64,000 nucleotides of DNA from Phlebotomus papatasi. Its lineage: Eukaryota; Arthropoda; Insecta; Diptera; Psychodidae. The translations under genes and the position numbers were made by a program. This document shows, piece by piece, positions 36,301 through 46,769 of this stretch. Under the pieces are notes generated by a model. It was not told the origin of the DNA. It did not search any database and saw nothing but the letters and a program-made list of their open reading frames with translations. The DNA is taken from the NCBI RefSeq assembly GCF_024763615.1, contig NC_077224.1:84640712-84704711 (forward strand), read 5' to 3'. The stretch's first letter is position 1, and every line of letters begins with the position of its first letter.

Positions 36301-39300
36301 AAAATTCGACAGCATCTGCTTGCCATTGACCGTCAAATCAACCTGAAAGTAAGCCATTCCAGAGGAAAATTTTGCAAATCATTATTTTACTCTTCCTCTC
36401 CTTCAAAAACAAAAAAAGAAAAGAAGAAAATCTGTGAAAATCTCTAACCTCTGGATGAAATTGAACACCATAAATATTGAGTTGCTCGTTGTAGATTCCC
36501 GCCACGATGTTTGTGTTCTTCGACACGGCCGACACTTTGAATTTGTCACAGACGCGATCTATGCTGTCGCCGTGAGTCAATAAAACCGTCTGATTGATGT
36601 TCATTCGACTGAAAAGATGCACAAGAAAAAGCTTGTTTTATGCATCCGCCAAAAGTGCCAAAAAGGTCAATTACATTGCATTTCTCTCTTTTGGCACTGG
36701 AGAAAAATTGTAAAGGTAAGATGTAGCTAGAAATTCTATTGCAAACCGAATTTCTAGTTGTTCCAAACCTTTTTTTGTAGCACAAATTAATTTGGGAAGA
36801 TAGTATCAGAGCAAAGTTTAGTAATGAGAGATACATTTCTGCATCAATCTCAGCAACTTTGCCCCTTCTGTTCTTCCGGAAAGCTTTGGTTTGGCACCTT
36901 TAGCTACTTAAAGTCCATTTAAAGGTGGATATTTTCATTCGAAATCCCCTTTTCGAAATAAAAATCCCTCACTGAGTTTTTGTCCGTTTTATTTTACTGC
37001 TTGAACTCAAAGAGAAAGCAGATGTATAATGCACTCTTTTTTTCAACTTTTGACACGACTAGAGGCCAAACAGAAAGAGATATCGCCTTCCGGTCTTCGA
37101 CGACCGCCCCCCATAAGTCAACATTATCTAAGACAGTCTTTTTTCCTTTTTCTCCCTTTTTGGTTTACAGGGAGTTCCGATTTCAGAGAAAACGGACTGA
37201 AAGATTTTGATATGAATTGCCTACAATTTTGAACGAATTTATAAAAATCATTTTTAAAATTCCCGTGAGCGCCCACAGAGTTGGGGTAAATGTAAATAGC
37301 CGAGACAGCGACAACTGAGCGATAACCATTTTTTTACACTTCGTATCTCGGCTATGACCATATTTTTGGTAATTATTGAGGAATTACCATTTTTCGTTCC
37401 GAAAGCTCCTGGCGCTCCGAACATTTTAATTCGCGACAATTGTATGAATGACAGATTATTTTTAAATCAATAACCCGCTAAATTGAAGATCGAAGTACAC
37501 CGAAAAATGTTCATTGATAGAAAATTTCTCCAGGAATGATAAAATATGCTGAGTTTGCTATAAATTAAATCTTGGTAATATCAAAATTGTCTACAATTTT
37601 CGTGATTTTAAAATTAACACTCTGATTGATTGTTATTATTTGATAACAAATAATAACTTAATCATTAACCCAATATTTTATTTATTAATTTAATTATTTA
37701 CATATTTATTCCTTATTATCCTTAAATTATTATTTGCATTTTGTTAGGTAGTAATTAAAAAAATATTCCTTTTTTCTCTTAATAAGCTTTAAAATATATT
37801 TAAAAATTTCGAAAAGTAATATCAAAAATCTACGGGAATCGAAAAATCCCGTAGAAATTTTTTAATAAGTTGAGAAACTTTTTTAAAATAAATAATAAAA
37901 TAATAAATAAATAATAAAATAAATAATGAATAAAAAAAATGTAAATAAATAAATAAATAAATAATTAGTAATTTTTATTTTATAGGTATATTTTTAAATA
38001 ATTCACAATATCTTTACTAATACTAATCAAATGGTCATAATCTTTCCGCACAGAAGTAGATCTTGAAAAATTCGAAAATCTATTTGAAGATCCAAAAAAG
38101 AGACTTTCTTACTTTTTAATACTTTCGCAAGGTGGCGGAAGTTACATCCTATTCGAATTTCGAAGTGCTGAAGTGTCAAAATGTGACGGTCTTCACATTG
38201 TTGTGAGGAAAAAACTCAACAGCGACGTTTACTGTTTTTGCCCAAACATTTAATTACTCCATAATCACTGAGTAACTCTTTTGCCAGCTTTTTAGTGTGA
38301 TATTTGATAAATTTTCCCCACCTTGTTCGAAAATTTAGTATGAAAATCCGAAATTGAATTTGAATTCTTCGAACTTCAACGATTTTTTGAGCAAATAGAG
38401 TTCCATTTACCTTTCATCCAAGACACTATTGGAGAATCAAAATCTACATCTGTTTGGGCTCAATCTTGATATCCACACGGTTTGTGTCTTGGATTTCAAG
38501 ATTCCATATTTGACATCTTGAACTTGATTTTTTTATTTCAGAATACCAAAATCTTGAGAATTTTTTGATCTTGATCTTGGTCTCAGAATTGAGGTCATTA
38601 TTTAATAATGGGGCAGGAATTTTATGAACCCCATTGTGATTGATATGAACTGTGCTCTGCTGGGGGCGTTTACATCGAAATGCAATTTTAATAAAATCTG
38701 TTTGAAAAAAAGATTGCGATCAACTCCAACGGAAAATGGAACGAATTGATCAATTTTATCCCCTTTTCATTGCCTCCGGAAAGGCGCTTTCTCTTGGAGA
38801 TTTATTAAGGAATGTTCTTGTGCTTTGGAAAAATCACAGCGAAAATTCCACCTGAACGTCTCCGAAGACAAATTTTATTTTGACTGAGTTCTAAAAAACA
38901 AAGGTTTTAAAGTGCGATGTAAGCGCCCCTAGCGGCGGTAGGTAAAACATTGCGAGTTCACTGTTGATTTTTTTTATTTTGCATTTTGTTTTTGTTAAAA
39001 TTCAAGAAAAAGTACAGTAGAGTCTCCTAAATTCGAACGCTCGGGGGATATTTTTGACATTTCTCACGTCCCAAATTCGAACGATTTTTTCAAAACGAAC
39101 GAAATTTTTGTAAGATTAAATTGTACTTTGAATCAAATTCTCGCACTTTCTCACAAGTCTTAGTGGTAACATACTTCCTTTTCATTTTACACGACCATAA
39201 TGTATGTAAACATTCAGAAAGCACATAAATATGATTTTCATTCACCAAGAATACGAACTTTCTAACATAACCTCACAATTGACATTTTGAATCCAAACGG

Positions 39301-40601
39301 CGTTCGAATTTGAGAGATTCAAATTTGAGAGACTCTACTGTAATTGGAAAAATATTTCAAGGATCTGAAGAACCCAATTTACTCAAAAATGCGACGTGAG
39401 CGCCACTAGCGGGAAGAGTGAAAATTACCCGAGATTGACGACTATTTACAGTAGACTCTCTCTCAATCGGCTCTTTTTCAATCGGGCGACAAATTTTGTT
39501 GACAAATTTCACGTTTAATTATGAAGCTAATTCGCTCAAATTCGATGTAGTTCTTCCTATTTTATCTTGATTCTTTATAATTGAGCGCTTTTTGTGGATT
39601 TTACAAAGGCTTTGACGTTCAATTCTATCGCTAAACCGGATGACATTTTGCCCCAAATGCCCATTTGAGAGAGAGTCTACTGTATCGCAAAGGTAAAGTG
39701 GATTTAAGGGGGGAGGGTTACCGAAGATGAAATCTTGATATCTCAAACCGTTTGGGCTATAAGCAATTAATGGAAGGCTTTCAGGCTTCGCACACATTCT
39801 GGCTTCGAACACTTCATATTTTCCCCATATTTTTTTAAGGTGTCTACACATTGAGAACAATTTTCGTCAAAAAATGCTTTTTTGAAGGAAATTGGCTGCA
39901 GTGCTGTAGGCAGAAATGTCAAAATTCTGTCAAAAATGCAATTTTTGACAAAAATTGCTCCCAATTTGTAGAGGCCTTTAATGAATCTGTCCTATTTTTT
40001 CAGAAAATGTGTCAGAAAAAATATGAAGTGTTCGAAGCCAGAAAGCCTTCCCCTACAGAAATAGTTTTTCAAAGTTTCAAGACAAAATTAAGCAGAAAGG
40101 AGGCATGTGATGCATAATTAATTGAACTTACTTGAAGAGTGGACAAGAAGTCTCCACCGTGACGTCCATCTGTCCATCCTCGCGGGCTTCCTTCTTGCCC
40201 ACGGAGCCCCCGAATTCCTTGTTGATCATTTGCATCCCGTAGCAGATGCCAAGAATTGGAATGCTGAGCTTGAAGATGGCCGGATCGTATTGGGGTGCAT
40301 CGAGGGCGTAGACGGAATTGGGGCCCCCGGAAATAATAATGCCCCGGTAATTTTGCTCCTTGAGCGCCAGAGCGGGCATATTTAGGGGCAGAATATCCGA
40401 TTCTACCTGAAGATCACGCACTTTTCTGTCAATCACCTGAAGGATGGAGGCAATTTTTTAGGGATCTTTGGAACCTTTTCCGGAAAGTTCTAGGGGAACA
40501 CCTACCTTTCCGTACTGGGAACCAGCATCCAGAATAGCCACTTTCTCCTGGTGCAGACCATTCTCCGTTGGCGCAATAGCCATTGGACCGATTGAATTCA
40601 T
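24388..40601 (-). CDS. GMPS: GMP synthase (glutamine-hydrolysing)
   Basis: Ten coding exons on the minus strand: 40601-40506, 40436-40132, 36608-36449, 36342-36199, 32790-32694, 32606-32237, 29722-29530, 29279-28878, 28782-28591 and 24489-24388. All have GT-AG borders and consistent phase, and encode 686 residues (human 693). The amidotransferase part has catalytic Cys97 in GICYGM and His185 in QFHPE. The ATP-pyrophosphatase part has SGGVDST near residues 239-245, LAQGTLRPDLIESAS, KTHHND and HPFPGPGLAIR. The protein ends PPGTTEWE, as in the family. It makes GMP from XMP, ATP and glutamine in the cytosol. The start ATG at 40601 lies 18 bases into its exon. A 5' UTR exon probably ends at 41315 (CACAG|gtaact). 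Introns are long (3.4-4.1 kb) and loaded with satellites and transposons, but no coding damage is seen. Confidence 0.95.
24990..25026. repeat. Short hairpin in the last GMPS intron
   Basis: GCAATAGGCAAGA and its exact complement TCTTGCCTATTGC are separated by about eight bases (ctgttggg). It may be the collapsed end of a transposon. No function can be assigned. Confidence 0.6.
25552..26650 (+). mobile_element. Nested TIR transposon carrying a MADF gene
   Basis: The ends are TATCACATTAGAGATTTTCA and the complement TATCACACTAGAAAACTTCA, both continuing to CATTAAA. This is an imperfect inverted repeat of about 27 bases. It interrupts the dispersed repeat 25217-26985, so it inserted later. The body encodes a small spliced MADF protein, which points to a PIF/Harbinger-type element, though no transposase and no clear target duplication is visible. 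Confidence 0.65.
25921..26215 (+). CDS. Small MADF-domain protein in a transposon
   Basis: Two exons, 25921-25967 and 26032-26215, join across a 64-bp intron (GATAA|gtaaga...ttctag|GACT) to give 76 residues. The core reads WSNEMVVELIETVHQETVIW followed by DYNCREYENRGSRSDGFEAV. These are the spaced aromatic and Y.NR signatures of MADF (Myb/SANT-like) DNA-binding domains, which PIF/Harbinger elements use as accessory proteins and flies use as transcription factors. It stops shortly after the domain, so it is either C-terminally truncated or a minimal one-domain protein. It sits within the last intron of GMPS, on the opposite strand, inside the TIRs at 25552-26650. Whether it is expressed is unknown. 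Confidence 0.6.
28040..28140 (-). repeat. Short dispersed repeat shared with 43250-43370
   Basis: It shares 'gg(a/c)aggatcagtcagt' and 'cgtggagtttccttccttgc' style phrases, in the same order, with 43250-43370. That second copy lies next to a LINE reverse-transcriptase relic, so this may be a retroelement scrap. Confidence 0.5.
28382..28521 (-). repeat. 'aactccaacgg' intronic repeat, diverged copy
   Basis: It retains 'aagaaaattgcaatcgattt', 'gatcaattttattct', 'ttggaga.tatttaaggaat' and 'attccacctgaacatctcc' in the order of the better copies at 29342, 32901 and 38657. It lies just downstream of GMPS exon 9 in the transcript. Confidence 0.6.
29342..29499 (-). repeat. 'aactccaacgg' repeat filling a 250-bp GMPS intron
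   Basis: 158 bases almost identical to the central parts of the elements at 32901-33187 and 38657-38935, but without their terminal inverted repeats. The whole intron between coding exons 7 and 8 is 29280-29529, so this repeat makes up nearly two thirds of it. Confidence 0.75.
30178..30322 (+). mobile_element. AAGGTGTCTACACATTG MITE, copy 1
   Basis: About 145 bp with ends AAGGTGTCTACACATTGAGA and the complement of 'cccaatgtgtagaggcctt'. Internal inverted 'gtcaaaaattg' words make it one large hairpin. A second copy at 39837-39981 differs at only a few positions. Both lie in GMPS introns. Confidence 0.75.
30420..32140. repeat. Minisatellite with 393-bp higher-order repeat
   Basis: About 1.7 kb of short units of roughly 25-35 bases based on 'aaaaatccgcgaaaaattc' and 'gcggtccgc'. 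On top of this is a longer period: the variant 'gcgataatccacaaaaaatc' recurs at 31008, 31401 and 31796, each followed by the same series of variant units, giving a period of 393-395 bp. The array lies in the GMPS intron between coding exons 6 and 7. Long open frames occur on both strands (for example 298 residues) purely because the unit lacks stops; they are not genes. Confidence 0.9.
32901..33187 (-). mobile_element. MITE with GGGGCGCTT ends, copy in GMPS intron 4
   Basis: The left end 'accgccactaggggcgctt' and the right end 'gatgtaagcgccacgagcggt' are imperfect inverted repeats. The middle is the 'caatcaactccaacggaaaa' module. The related element at 38657-38935 has the clearer ends (complement ccgctaggggcgcttacatc). 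Confidence 0.7.
33300..35420. repeat. Satellite, monomer about 303 bp, in a GMPS intron
   Basis: The phrase 'aaaattttgttgtccga' recurs at 33741, 34074, 34375, 34678 and 34982 (intervals 333, 301, 303, 304). Each is followed in order by 'gaatttcggacaatgtagaa', 'aaacccaattta', 'ggagttgtccgaactctaaa', 'ggaattccgtgttgttc' and 'ccaaatcttaccctaaat'. The first and last units are more diverged. The array takes up most of the 3.4-kb intron between coding exons 4 and 5. It has no sequence in common with the minisatellite in the intron two exons downstream. Confidence 0.85.
38657..38935 (-). mobile_element. MITE with GGGGCGCTTACATCG ends
   Basis: The left end 'ctgctgggggcgtttacatc' mirrors the right end 'cgatgtaagcgcccctagcgg' with about four mismatches. 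It is the best-preserved member of the family also seen at 32901. A lone end of the same type (gcgacgtgagcgccactagcgg) lies near 39393. Confidence 0.75.
39013..39342 (-). mobile_element. CAGTAGAGTCTCC MITE (pogo/Tigger-like)
   Basis: About 330 bp bordered by TA, with outer ends CAGTAGAGTCTCCTAAATTC and CAGTAGAGTCTCTCAAATTT (complement). A subterminal 'aattcgaacg' word is repeated inside each end. Non-coding. Confidence 0.8.
39448..39684 (+). mobile_element. CAGTAGACTCTC MITE, copy 2
   Basis: Full-length member of the 238-bp family described at 21332, with ends CAGTAGACTCTCTCTCAATC and CAGTAGACTCTCTCTCAAAT, TA-flanked. It lies in the GMPS intron between coding exons 2 and 3. Confidence 0.8.
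39837..39981 (+). mobile_element. AAGGTGTCTACACATTG MITE, copy 2
   Basis: Near-identical to 30178-30322 in both length and sequence, in the same orientation and in another intron of the same gene. Confidence 0.75.
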
Positions 40602-41315
40602 TTCTTCGTCTTTAGCAACTACAAAAAGAAGCGAACTTGAGTATCAAGAGACCTCAAAAGAGGCAATTTTTCCAGGGAATCTATCAAGGAAATTGTGCAA
40701 CTGCCCTTGGCGGATAGTTTCCAATAGGCAAACGGTGTGGAAAAATGCTCCACAAGTCAGAAAATCCCGATAACCTTCGCGATAAGAGACAAATATTATT
40801 GCTTGCGATGTCTCTGAAATCTGTGATTAGGAAGCGCATCGATTTGTTGCAATTTTCTCGTGAATTTTCACAAAATCCCTCATCCGGAAATCAATAAGTC
40901 AATCCCCAAGGAAACCCAGGTGCAGTTGCCAAGGAATTTCCATCAGCAGAAAGTCCCTCAGACCGAGGAAATCCCCAAGAAAATTCCATCACATTGTCAG
41001 AGAGCCATGAAGCACAAAAACCTCGAAATGAAGCTCCTTGAGCACATTTTCCGGACACGAGGGTCCACAGGAAGGATTCCCACACACACCTCACTGCCTC
41101 TGCGTCTATTTATCACCACTTTTCACAGAAAAAACAATGCAAATTCTCGTGGAAAATTCACCGTGATGGATGACTTTTTATTTTATTGGGCCAGGAGGGA
41201 AAAAAAACGAATGCGACGTCAAAATGAGTCAACCACATTGTTGGGAAAAAAGTCCATTTTTGCACACAATTTTCACACTTTTCCCACACATAAAACACTT
41301 TTGTGGGTAGTTACC

Positions 41316-41438
41316 TGTGATCTAGACACTTTCCACAATGTATTTACATTAGATAGAGCAAGAATTTAAGCAAAAGTTGAAGAATTTTTGCAGTTTTTGC
41401 CGAAATTCACCTAATTAATTGATACGGCACTCATAAAG
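41316..41438. promoter_or_regulatory. Possible shared promoter of GMPS and a plus-strand ORF
   Basis: A minus-strand donor-like site (CACAG|gtaact) at 41315/41314 would end a GMPS 5' UTR exon. A plus-strand ATG in a good context (aaagATGGCG) opens at 41439. The 120 bases between would then serve both directions. No TATA box or other element was identified, so this rests on position only. Confidence 0.3.
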
Positions 41439-41606
41439 ATGGCGGCCGATGAGCCGGTGCCCATCATCCCAGTAAACAATGTACTACAGACTTTTCCACC
41501 GACAAGACCTACCCAATGTCCATGGATTATTCGTAGAAATATCCAAAAATCTTTCAAAGTTTCAATTAGGGTTCATGAAATTTTCAAGAACTGTGTGCTC
41601 AGCTAG
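41439..41606 (+). CDS. Possible small ORF or first exon, unidentified
   Basis: A 55-codon frame starts MAADEPVPIIPV, with a strong start context and GC-richer opening codons than the surroundings. A GT donor-like site (CCCA|gtaaac) falls after residue 11, so this could be the first exon of a gene whose other exons I did not find. Alternatively it is a stand-alone micropeptide or chance. I do not recognise the sequence. Confidence 0.25.
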   Translation: MAADEPVPIIPVNNVLQTFPPTRPTQCPWIIRRNIQKSFKVSIRVHEIFKNCVLS

Positions 41607-42780
41607 ATATTTCAAATTATTTTTACTCTATTATCTATCCGATTGGAGATTTCATGATTAAGTTGATAGAGTAAAAGATTTTTGAAGCAGAAATCCCCCT
41701 GATTCAAAATATCCTGTGATTGAAAAAATTATATGATTTACTGAAAAAACAAAATCTAGGCTGATTGGTTCCAAATTATAACCTGCCATAGACACCGGAA
41801 GGAGCACAGAAAAAGTAGATGAGATATGAGATCCATGAAACAACGATAAAATCGAAAAAAAAAACTCTTGATTTCCTGATCAGTAACGTAGGATAATTAC
41901 ATACACGCGGGAGATACTTTTCGTAATGCAAAACATTTCAGCACAAAATTAATTTCTTTTTAAAACTAAAATAATGTGAAAAAAATGAAGTATGTAAAAC
42001 GAATCGGTTCCGTGGCTAAAGATCCTGCCGTTATTTTGAATCCCTAAAGACTGATTGGGTACGTGTGTGCCTTGTCTTGTCCCTTAGGGTTAGCCCTCTG
42101 AGTGGGAGGTGAAGGGTGTGCATCTTTAAGAAAGCCTATTAGTGATCATACCTTCCGATGAGCAGAAGACTTTAGGCAGAGAGCCAATGTGCCTACTGAT
42201 AGTACGCTCTCACAAGCAGTCAGTCGATCCTGAGCTACAAGTACATCAACACACTCTTAACAAGAGTAATCTTGTCGGGCCACCACCACCAGTTGTGCTT
42301 CTCTGCCCGCTTTCCAAGTCCACGGTTATTTTAATCTCACACGTAATTCTTTCCTCTGAGGTCTGCACATTATGAATAATTTTCTTCAACAACTGTTTTT
42401 TTTGCGGAATTTTAACGCTTTTCCTACAGTATACAGGTGATACTACAGGTGATTACCTAAAAAGGCTATACTTATACTTAATGAAAATTACTCTCAATAT
42501 CTAGAGGCTTTTAAAGTACATAACGTAAAGTAGGGGAGAGTGGGGTAAAAAGTCACAAAACGGCCATTTTATTTTCCTATAAGCTATACCCGAACGCCCC
42601 AGAAATTTCTGATTAGCTCATTTTTATATGAAATTTACCGCTCTACAACTTTATGAAAGTCATTTTCCTGTATTCTCTAAAGAAACACATTTATCGAGCC
42701 GTTTTTTAAAAGGTAATTTTGTGATCATTCTAAAAATTCTGGAATTATTATATTAATTGTGTTGAGGCCTAAAATTAAAT
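41607..42780. other. Intergenic DNA, probable retroelement debris
   Basis: No conserved frame. 42060-42360 is GC-richer than its surroundings, with text such as 'gggacaagacaaggcacaca' on the minus strand. It may be the untranslated part of the LINE whose relic follows. A variant of the AGGGGAGACCGGGG word (aggggagagtgggg) is at about 42533. Confidence 0.35.
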
Positions 42781-42789
42781 TTGTTTTGC

Positions 42790-43370
42790 CCAAAAACAGG
42801 CAACGTCAATGGCAAGCGGACCTGCCTACATCAAATACACTGTTCCGCATGAGGCAGGGGACAACTGTCAAACACACAATTGGGGGTGGTTTAGATCACC
42901 CCACAGTCACAAAGAATGTCACATTCGGAGAATCCCTATCGCCCAGTTGTCTCTAGAGCGCGCTACTCCGCTTCTCAAACGATTGAGAGACGTCCATGTC
43001 TTCCAGTCTTGGTCACCACCAAGAGGAAGGCTCTCCCTTAGTTCGACGAAATCTGGTGGAAAGACTTCCTTCCACAGATTGAGTCTGGCCTCCCCCGGAG
43101 ATTGGTCAAGTGGTTTGACAGAGTGGCAAAAGCTCATACGAGACTTCAGCCTTGCTCTTGCTTTTTTTGTGACTATGGAGACGATACTTCGGTTCAGGGG
43201 GAACCTTGAACATCTCTCTACTGGAGATGATTTGTTTTTCGACAATCAATTTAATCCTCGTGGTGGAAGGATCAATCAGTCCCCGGGAACTATACAGGAG
43301 CACCGATTTAGTTCCGAAATAAATCCATAAAAACGCGTGGAGATTCCTTCCTTGCCCCCAATACTGGAGT
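42790..43370 (-). pseudogene. Non-LTR retrotransposon relic (C-terminal part of pol)
   Basis: On the minus strand, 43245-42919 reads ...WKTWTSLNRLRSGVARSRDN. This is the pattern seen after the reverse transcriptase domain of many LINE proteins, where it leads into a CCHC-like region. Just beyond, in a different frame and with stops, comes 'CDCG' and then 'CPLPH'. The frame breaks and short length mark it as a dead 5'-truncated copy. A further scrap of similar style may lie at 44108-43893 (ALVPNLKAENDE). Confidence 0.6.
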
Positions 43371-43423
43371 AAGTAGTATGAAGTATGGGGTAAAATTATC
43401 ACATTTGTTTCTGTTTCGACGGC

Positions 43424-43556
43424 TCCATTCCATACTATTCTAAGTCGACTTAGAATTATACTACTCCGAGAGATATGTTGTTTCTGGGATCGAGATCTAC
43501 AACTGGTGAAAATTTGGTGGTCATCCGGCGTTCGGATAACGAGATATTGAATTTTT
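43424..43556 (-). repeat. Dispersed repeat, copy 2 (other copy 3862-3972)
   Basis: In reverse complement it shares 'cgaacgccggatg', 'tgtagatctcg' and 'gaatggagcc' in order with 3862-3972. It also contains the local palindrome 'taagtcgactta'. Confidence 0.65.
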
Positions 43557-44375
43557 TCGAAAAAAAAATTACACGGGCAGCATAGGAAATCGCCAACTTC
43601 AAATGGCTCTCCTGAAAAGTTGTCATATTAATTTTTAACAGGAAAATTCTATTAACAATTCTGCAAAGGTGACAAAATTATACTCTTTGGTTGGTGGTGG
43701 TGTTCCATCACTTTGATCCGGTACTAATTCGATCTGGTTTGTTTTTCTGATTTTCGTTTTTTTGCTTTTTTAAGTTTTATTTTGTCAAACTCGTTGGAGT
43801 AATTCATTTACGGTCTTGATTTTTTTATCTGTTGTAATATCTTGTTGCACTCCGATGGCCAAGCAGCTAGTATAGCTAGGCCTCTACACTTATCATTGAC
43901 TTTGGCACTCATGGACAAACTCAAGAATTAATATTAAGAATGTAAAAATGTAAACCTGACAATACCACCTGTGCAGGGGTTTTTCATCGTTTTCAGCCTT
44001 GAGGTTGGGCACCAATGCTAAGACGGCAATGGCTGCAAGCCACAAGGTATGACAGATTGAACATGAGTAAAATATTGTCAATCGCAATGAAAAATAAATA
44101 CAATACAATAATACAATATACTGTAATGGTTTATCACTACACGAAATTAATTTATCTACATATTTATCTATAAATTTTCACTCTCTAATTTTTATTATTT
44201 AAGAATGACTTATGTACGTTCAGTATTTATAATATATCATGCTCAAAATATTAAATTTGGTTGTTATGATATGTCATACAACAAGGAATCCGAGGGGTAA
44301 CTCATTTCGGGGAACTCGAGCCAATCTGGCTGGGGAACCCATATATTTTTTTCAGGAAACCCGGGGAACCCATAC

Positions 44376-45170
44376 ATTTTTTTGGGAACCCAAACCAATA
44401 TGATTGATTATGAATTACCCCTTGAAGGAATCTTTTTTATTGATGATAATAGTGAAATATTTAATAATACCGTAGAGTTCCTCAAATTTGAACAATATTT
44501 TAAAAAACTTAACGGAATTCCTGTAAAATGCACTTTCCTTAAATTAAGAAAGATAATCTTTAGAGTTAGAGAGAATATATCAATGTAATTTATTGTAAAA
44601 GAAATGGAATTTGTTGAGGAAGTCAATATAATACGATAATATTGAGGAAACACCAGAGGAAAATGGTTCTTATTCAGACTCCACGCAAGACTTTCTTCAC
44701 ATAATCTCAACTTTTACATTTTGAACTCAACCACCATTCAAATTTGAGGAACTCGACTATAATAATAAATAAAATTAAAGTATGATTCGAATGATTCTGT
44801 AAATGTATGTACTCGGTTATTTATTGAATAAAATTAAATATTTTTCAATCCATTCAAAAAATATTGATCCATTCCAAAAAATAATTACTGCTTCCATATC
44901 AGACTTCTTAAGCATGTGAATGTGAGTAAAATTATTTCTCGATTTTAGATAATTTTTTTAATGTAACCTGTTTTTTTCTTTTCCAAAGTTTCAGTCTTAA
45001 AATGGAATTTTAAATTTATAGCAAAAGTACCTTTAATATGGCAACCCTAAATTTATAGCAGCCTGCCCCGACATTTTTTATTGGGTTCCTTATTATCTCA
45101 TAACCTGGAAAAACCTCTGTGTAATTTTCCTCAAAAATAGTCAATAATTCCTGCAATTCTCATTGGAACT
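44376..45170. other. Intergenic DNA upstream of prohibitin
   Basis: Two scraps related to the CAGTCGAGTTCCTCAAATTTG element lie here (tagagttcctcaaatttgaa at about 44473 and ttcaaatttgaggaactcga at about 44735). They are inverted to each other and may be the ends of one element of some 280 bp. Otherwise it is plain AT-rich DNA. Confidence 0.45.
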
Positions 45171-45349
45171 AAGTGAGTATCTTCTCTTGAATCTCTCATG
45201 GTGTCTCTGAAGCTCCTTCCATTCCTCAAAGAGGCTGGCAAATGGACAAATGCCATCCGCGGGGAATGTGATGAAATTCTCATGCGGTGGAAATTTTCCG
45301 GCTAATTGGTAGCTCTTTTTCCTCCTTTCCAGGTTAGAGATCAGCACAA

Positions 45350-46238
45350 ATGGCAGCGCAGTTGTTCAACAGAATTGGCCAGATTGGATTGGGAGTGGCT
45401 CTTGTGGGTGGAGTTGTGAACTCAGCCTTGTACAATGGTGAGTATCTTCCCTGAAAGAGAGAGGGAGTTTCCGGTGGATTTCTTATCAGTAAATTTTATT
45501 GCAGTCGATGGAGGTCACAGGGCAGTGATTTTTGACAGATTCACTGGGATAAAGCCGGGAGTTGTGGGAGAGGGAACTCACTTCTTCATACCTTGGGTGC
45601 AGAGACCCATAATGTTTGACATTCGCTCCCAGCCACGCAATGTTCCCGTGATGACGGGCAGCAAAGACCTCCAGAATGTCAATATCACCCTCAGGATTCT
45701 CTTCAGGCCCGTACCCGATCAACTGCCCAGGATTTACACCATTCTCGGATCGGATTACGACGAGAGGGTCCTGCCATCGATCACAACGGAAGTGCTAAAG
45801 GCTGTTGTGGCTCAGTTTGATGCCGGTGAGTTGATTACGCAGCGAGAAATGGTGTCCCAGAAGGTAAGTGAGGATTTGATTGAGAGGGCATCGCAATTTG
45901 GTGTCATCCTGGATGACATCAGCATCACACACTTGACCTTCGGGAAGGAGTTCACGCAGGCCGTTGAGATGAAGCAGGTGGCACAGCAGGAGGCCGAGAA
46001 GGCCAGATTCCTGGTGGAGAAGGCCGAGCAGCAGAAGAAGGCCACGGTGATTTCGGCTGAGGGAGATGCCCAAGCTGCAGAACTTCTGGCCAAATCTCTG
46101 GCTCAGGCTGGTGATGGTTTGGTGGAATTGCGAAGGATTGAGGCAGCTGAGGACATTGCCTATCAACTGTCTCGTTCCAGAGGCATCACTTACCTGCCTC
46201 CTGGGCAGAATCTCCTCCTCAATCTGCCTGCCCAGTAA
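45350..46238 (+). CDS. PHB1: Prohibitin-1
   Basis: Exons 45350-45437 and 45505-46238 join at AATG|gtgagt...ttgcag|TCGAT to give 273 residues (human 272). The match to prohibitin-1 is plain: NSALYNVDGGHRAVIFDR, GEGTHFFIPWVQRP, GSKDLQNVNITLRILFRP, THLTFGKEFTQAVE and the tail ending LPPGQNLLLNLPAQ. A short hydrophobic N terminus anchors the protein in the inner mitochondrial membrane, followed by the SPFH domain and a long coiled coil. With prohibitin-2 it forms ring complexes that act as scaffolds for membrane proteins and proteases. A probable 5' UTR intron lies at 45173-45332 (AA|gtgagt...tttccag). It corresponds to l(2)37Cc of Drosophila. Confidence 0.97.
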
Positions 46239-46769
46239 AAAACGCATCCTCTCCAATTGCATTTAAAATAAGGGTAGGAAGTGTCGTAGGAATAGTGTTG
46301 GAAAAATGATGGAAAGTTCTATGTTCAAAAAAATCCAATTTTCGGCTAAATGAAGATGGTTTTATATTCACGATTTTGGCTTTTTTATTTTGAGGATTCC
46401 TCTTGGTCGTCGTCGTAAGATTTCAAATTCTCCGATTGGTCTTAAACTTAACTAAAGTGCTTCTCACATTTCCTGAATGAAACCCGATTTTTTTTTTATT
46501 TTTTAAAGAGAGAGATGGAAATATCCCTGATCTAATTTATGCCAAAAGGCAAGACAGACAAATACTGAAGATTCTATTTGGATATTCTAAAATCTAAAAT
46601 CTCCTTTCCCACATTTACTGGAATTATCCCTGTTTCCGTCGCAACTGTTCCCATTTTCGCCGGAACTGTTCTAACTTTCGCCGTAATTTGTCCCATTTTA
46701 GCCGTAATTAGCCCAGTTCGCCTCAAGAGTCCATATCGCGGTGCCAAAATTTCAAATTTGGTTTAGCTA
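46239..46769. other. Prohibitin 3' flank
   Basis: This should hold the 3' UTR. No canonical AATAAA is close to the stop codon. A stretch at 46610-46720 repeats 'gttcc(c/a)attttcgccg(g/t)aa' three to four times in a loose 30-base pattern. No gene seen. Confidence 0.35.

Noticed and set aside
42809..43330. 173-residue plus-strand frame
   Set aside because: It lies opposite the LINE relic, whose minus-strand reading matches a known protein pattern.
45795..46262. 155-residue minus-strand frame
   Set aside because: It is the antisense shadow of prohibitin-1 exon 2.
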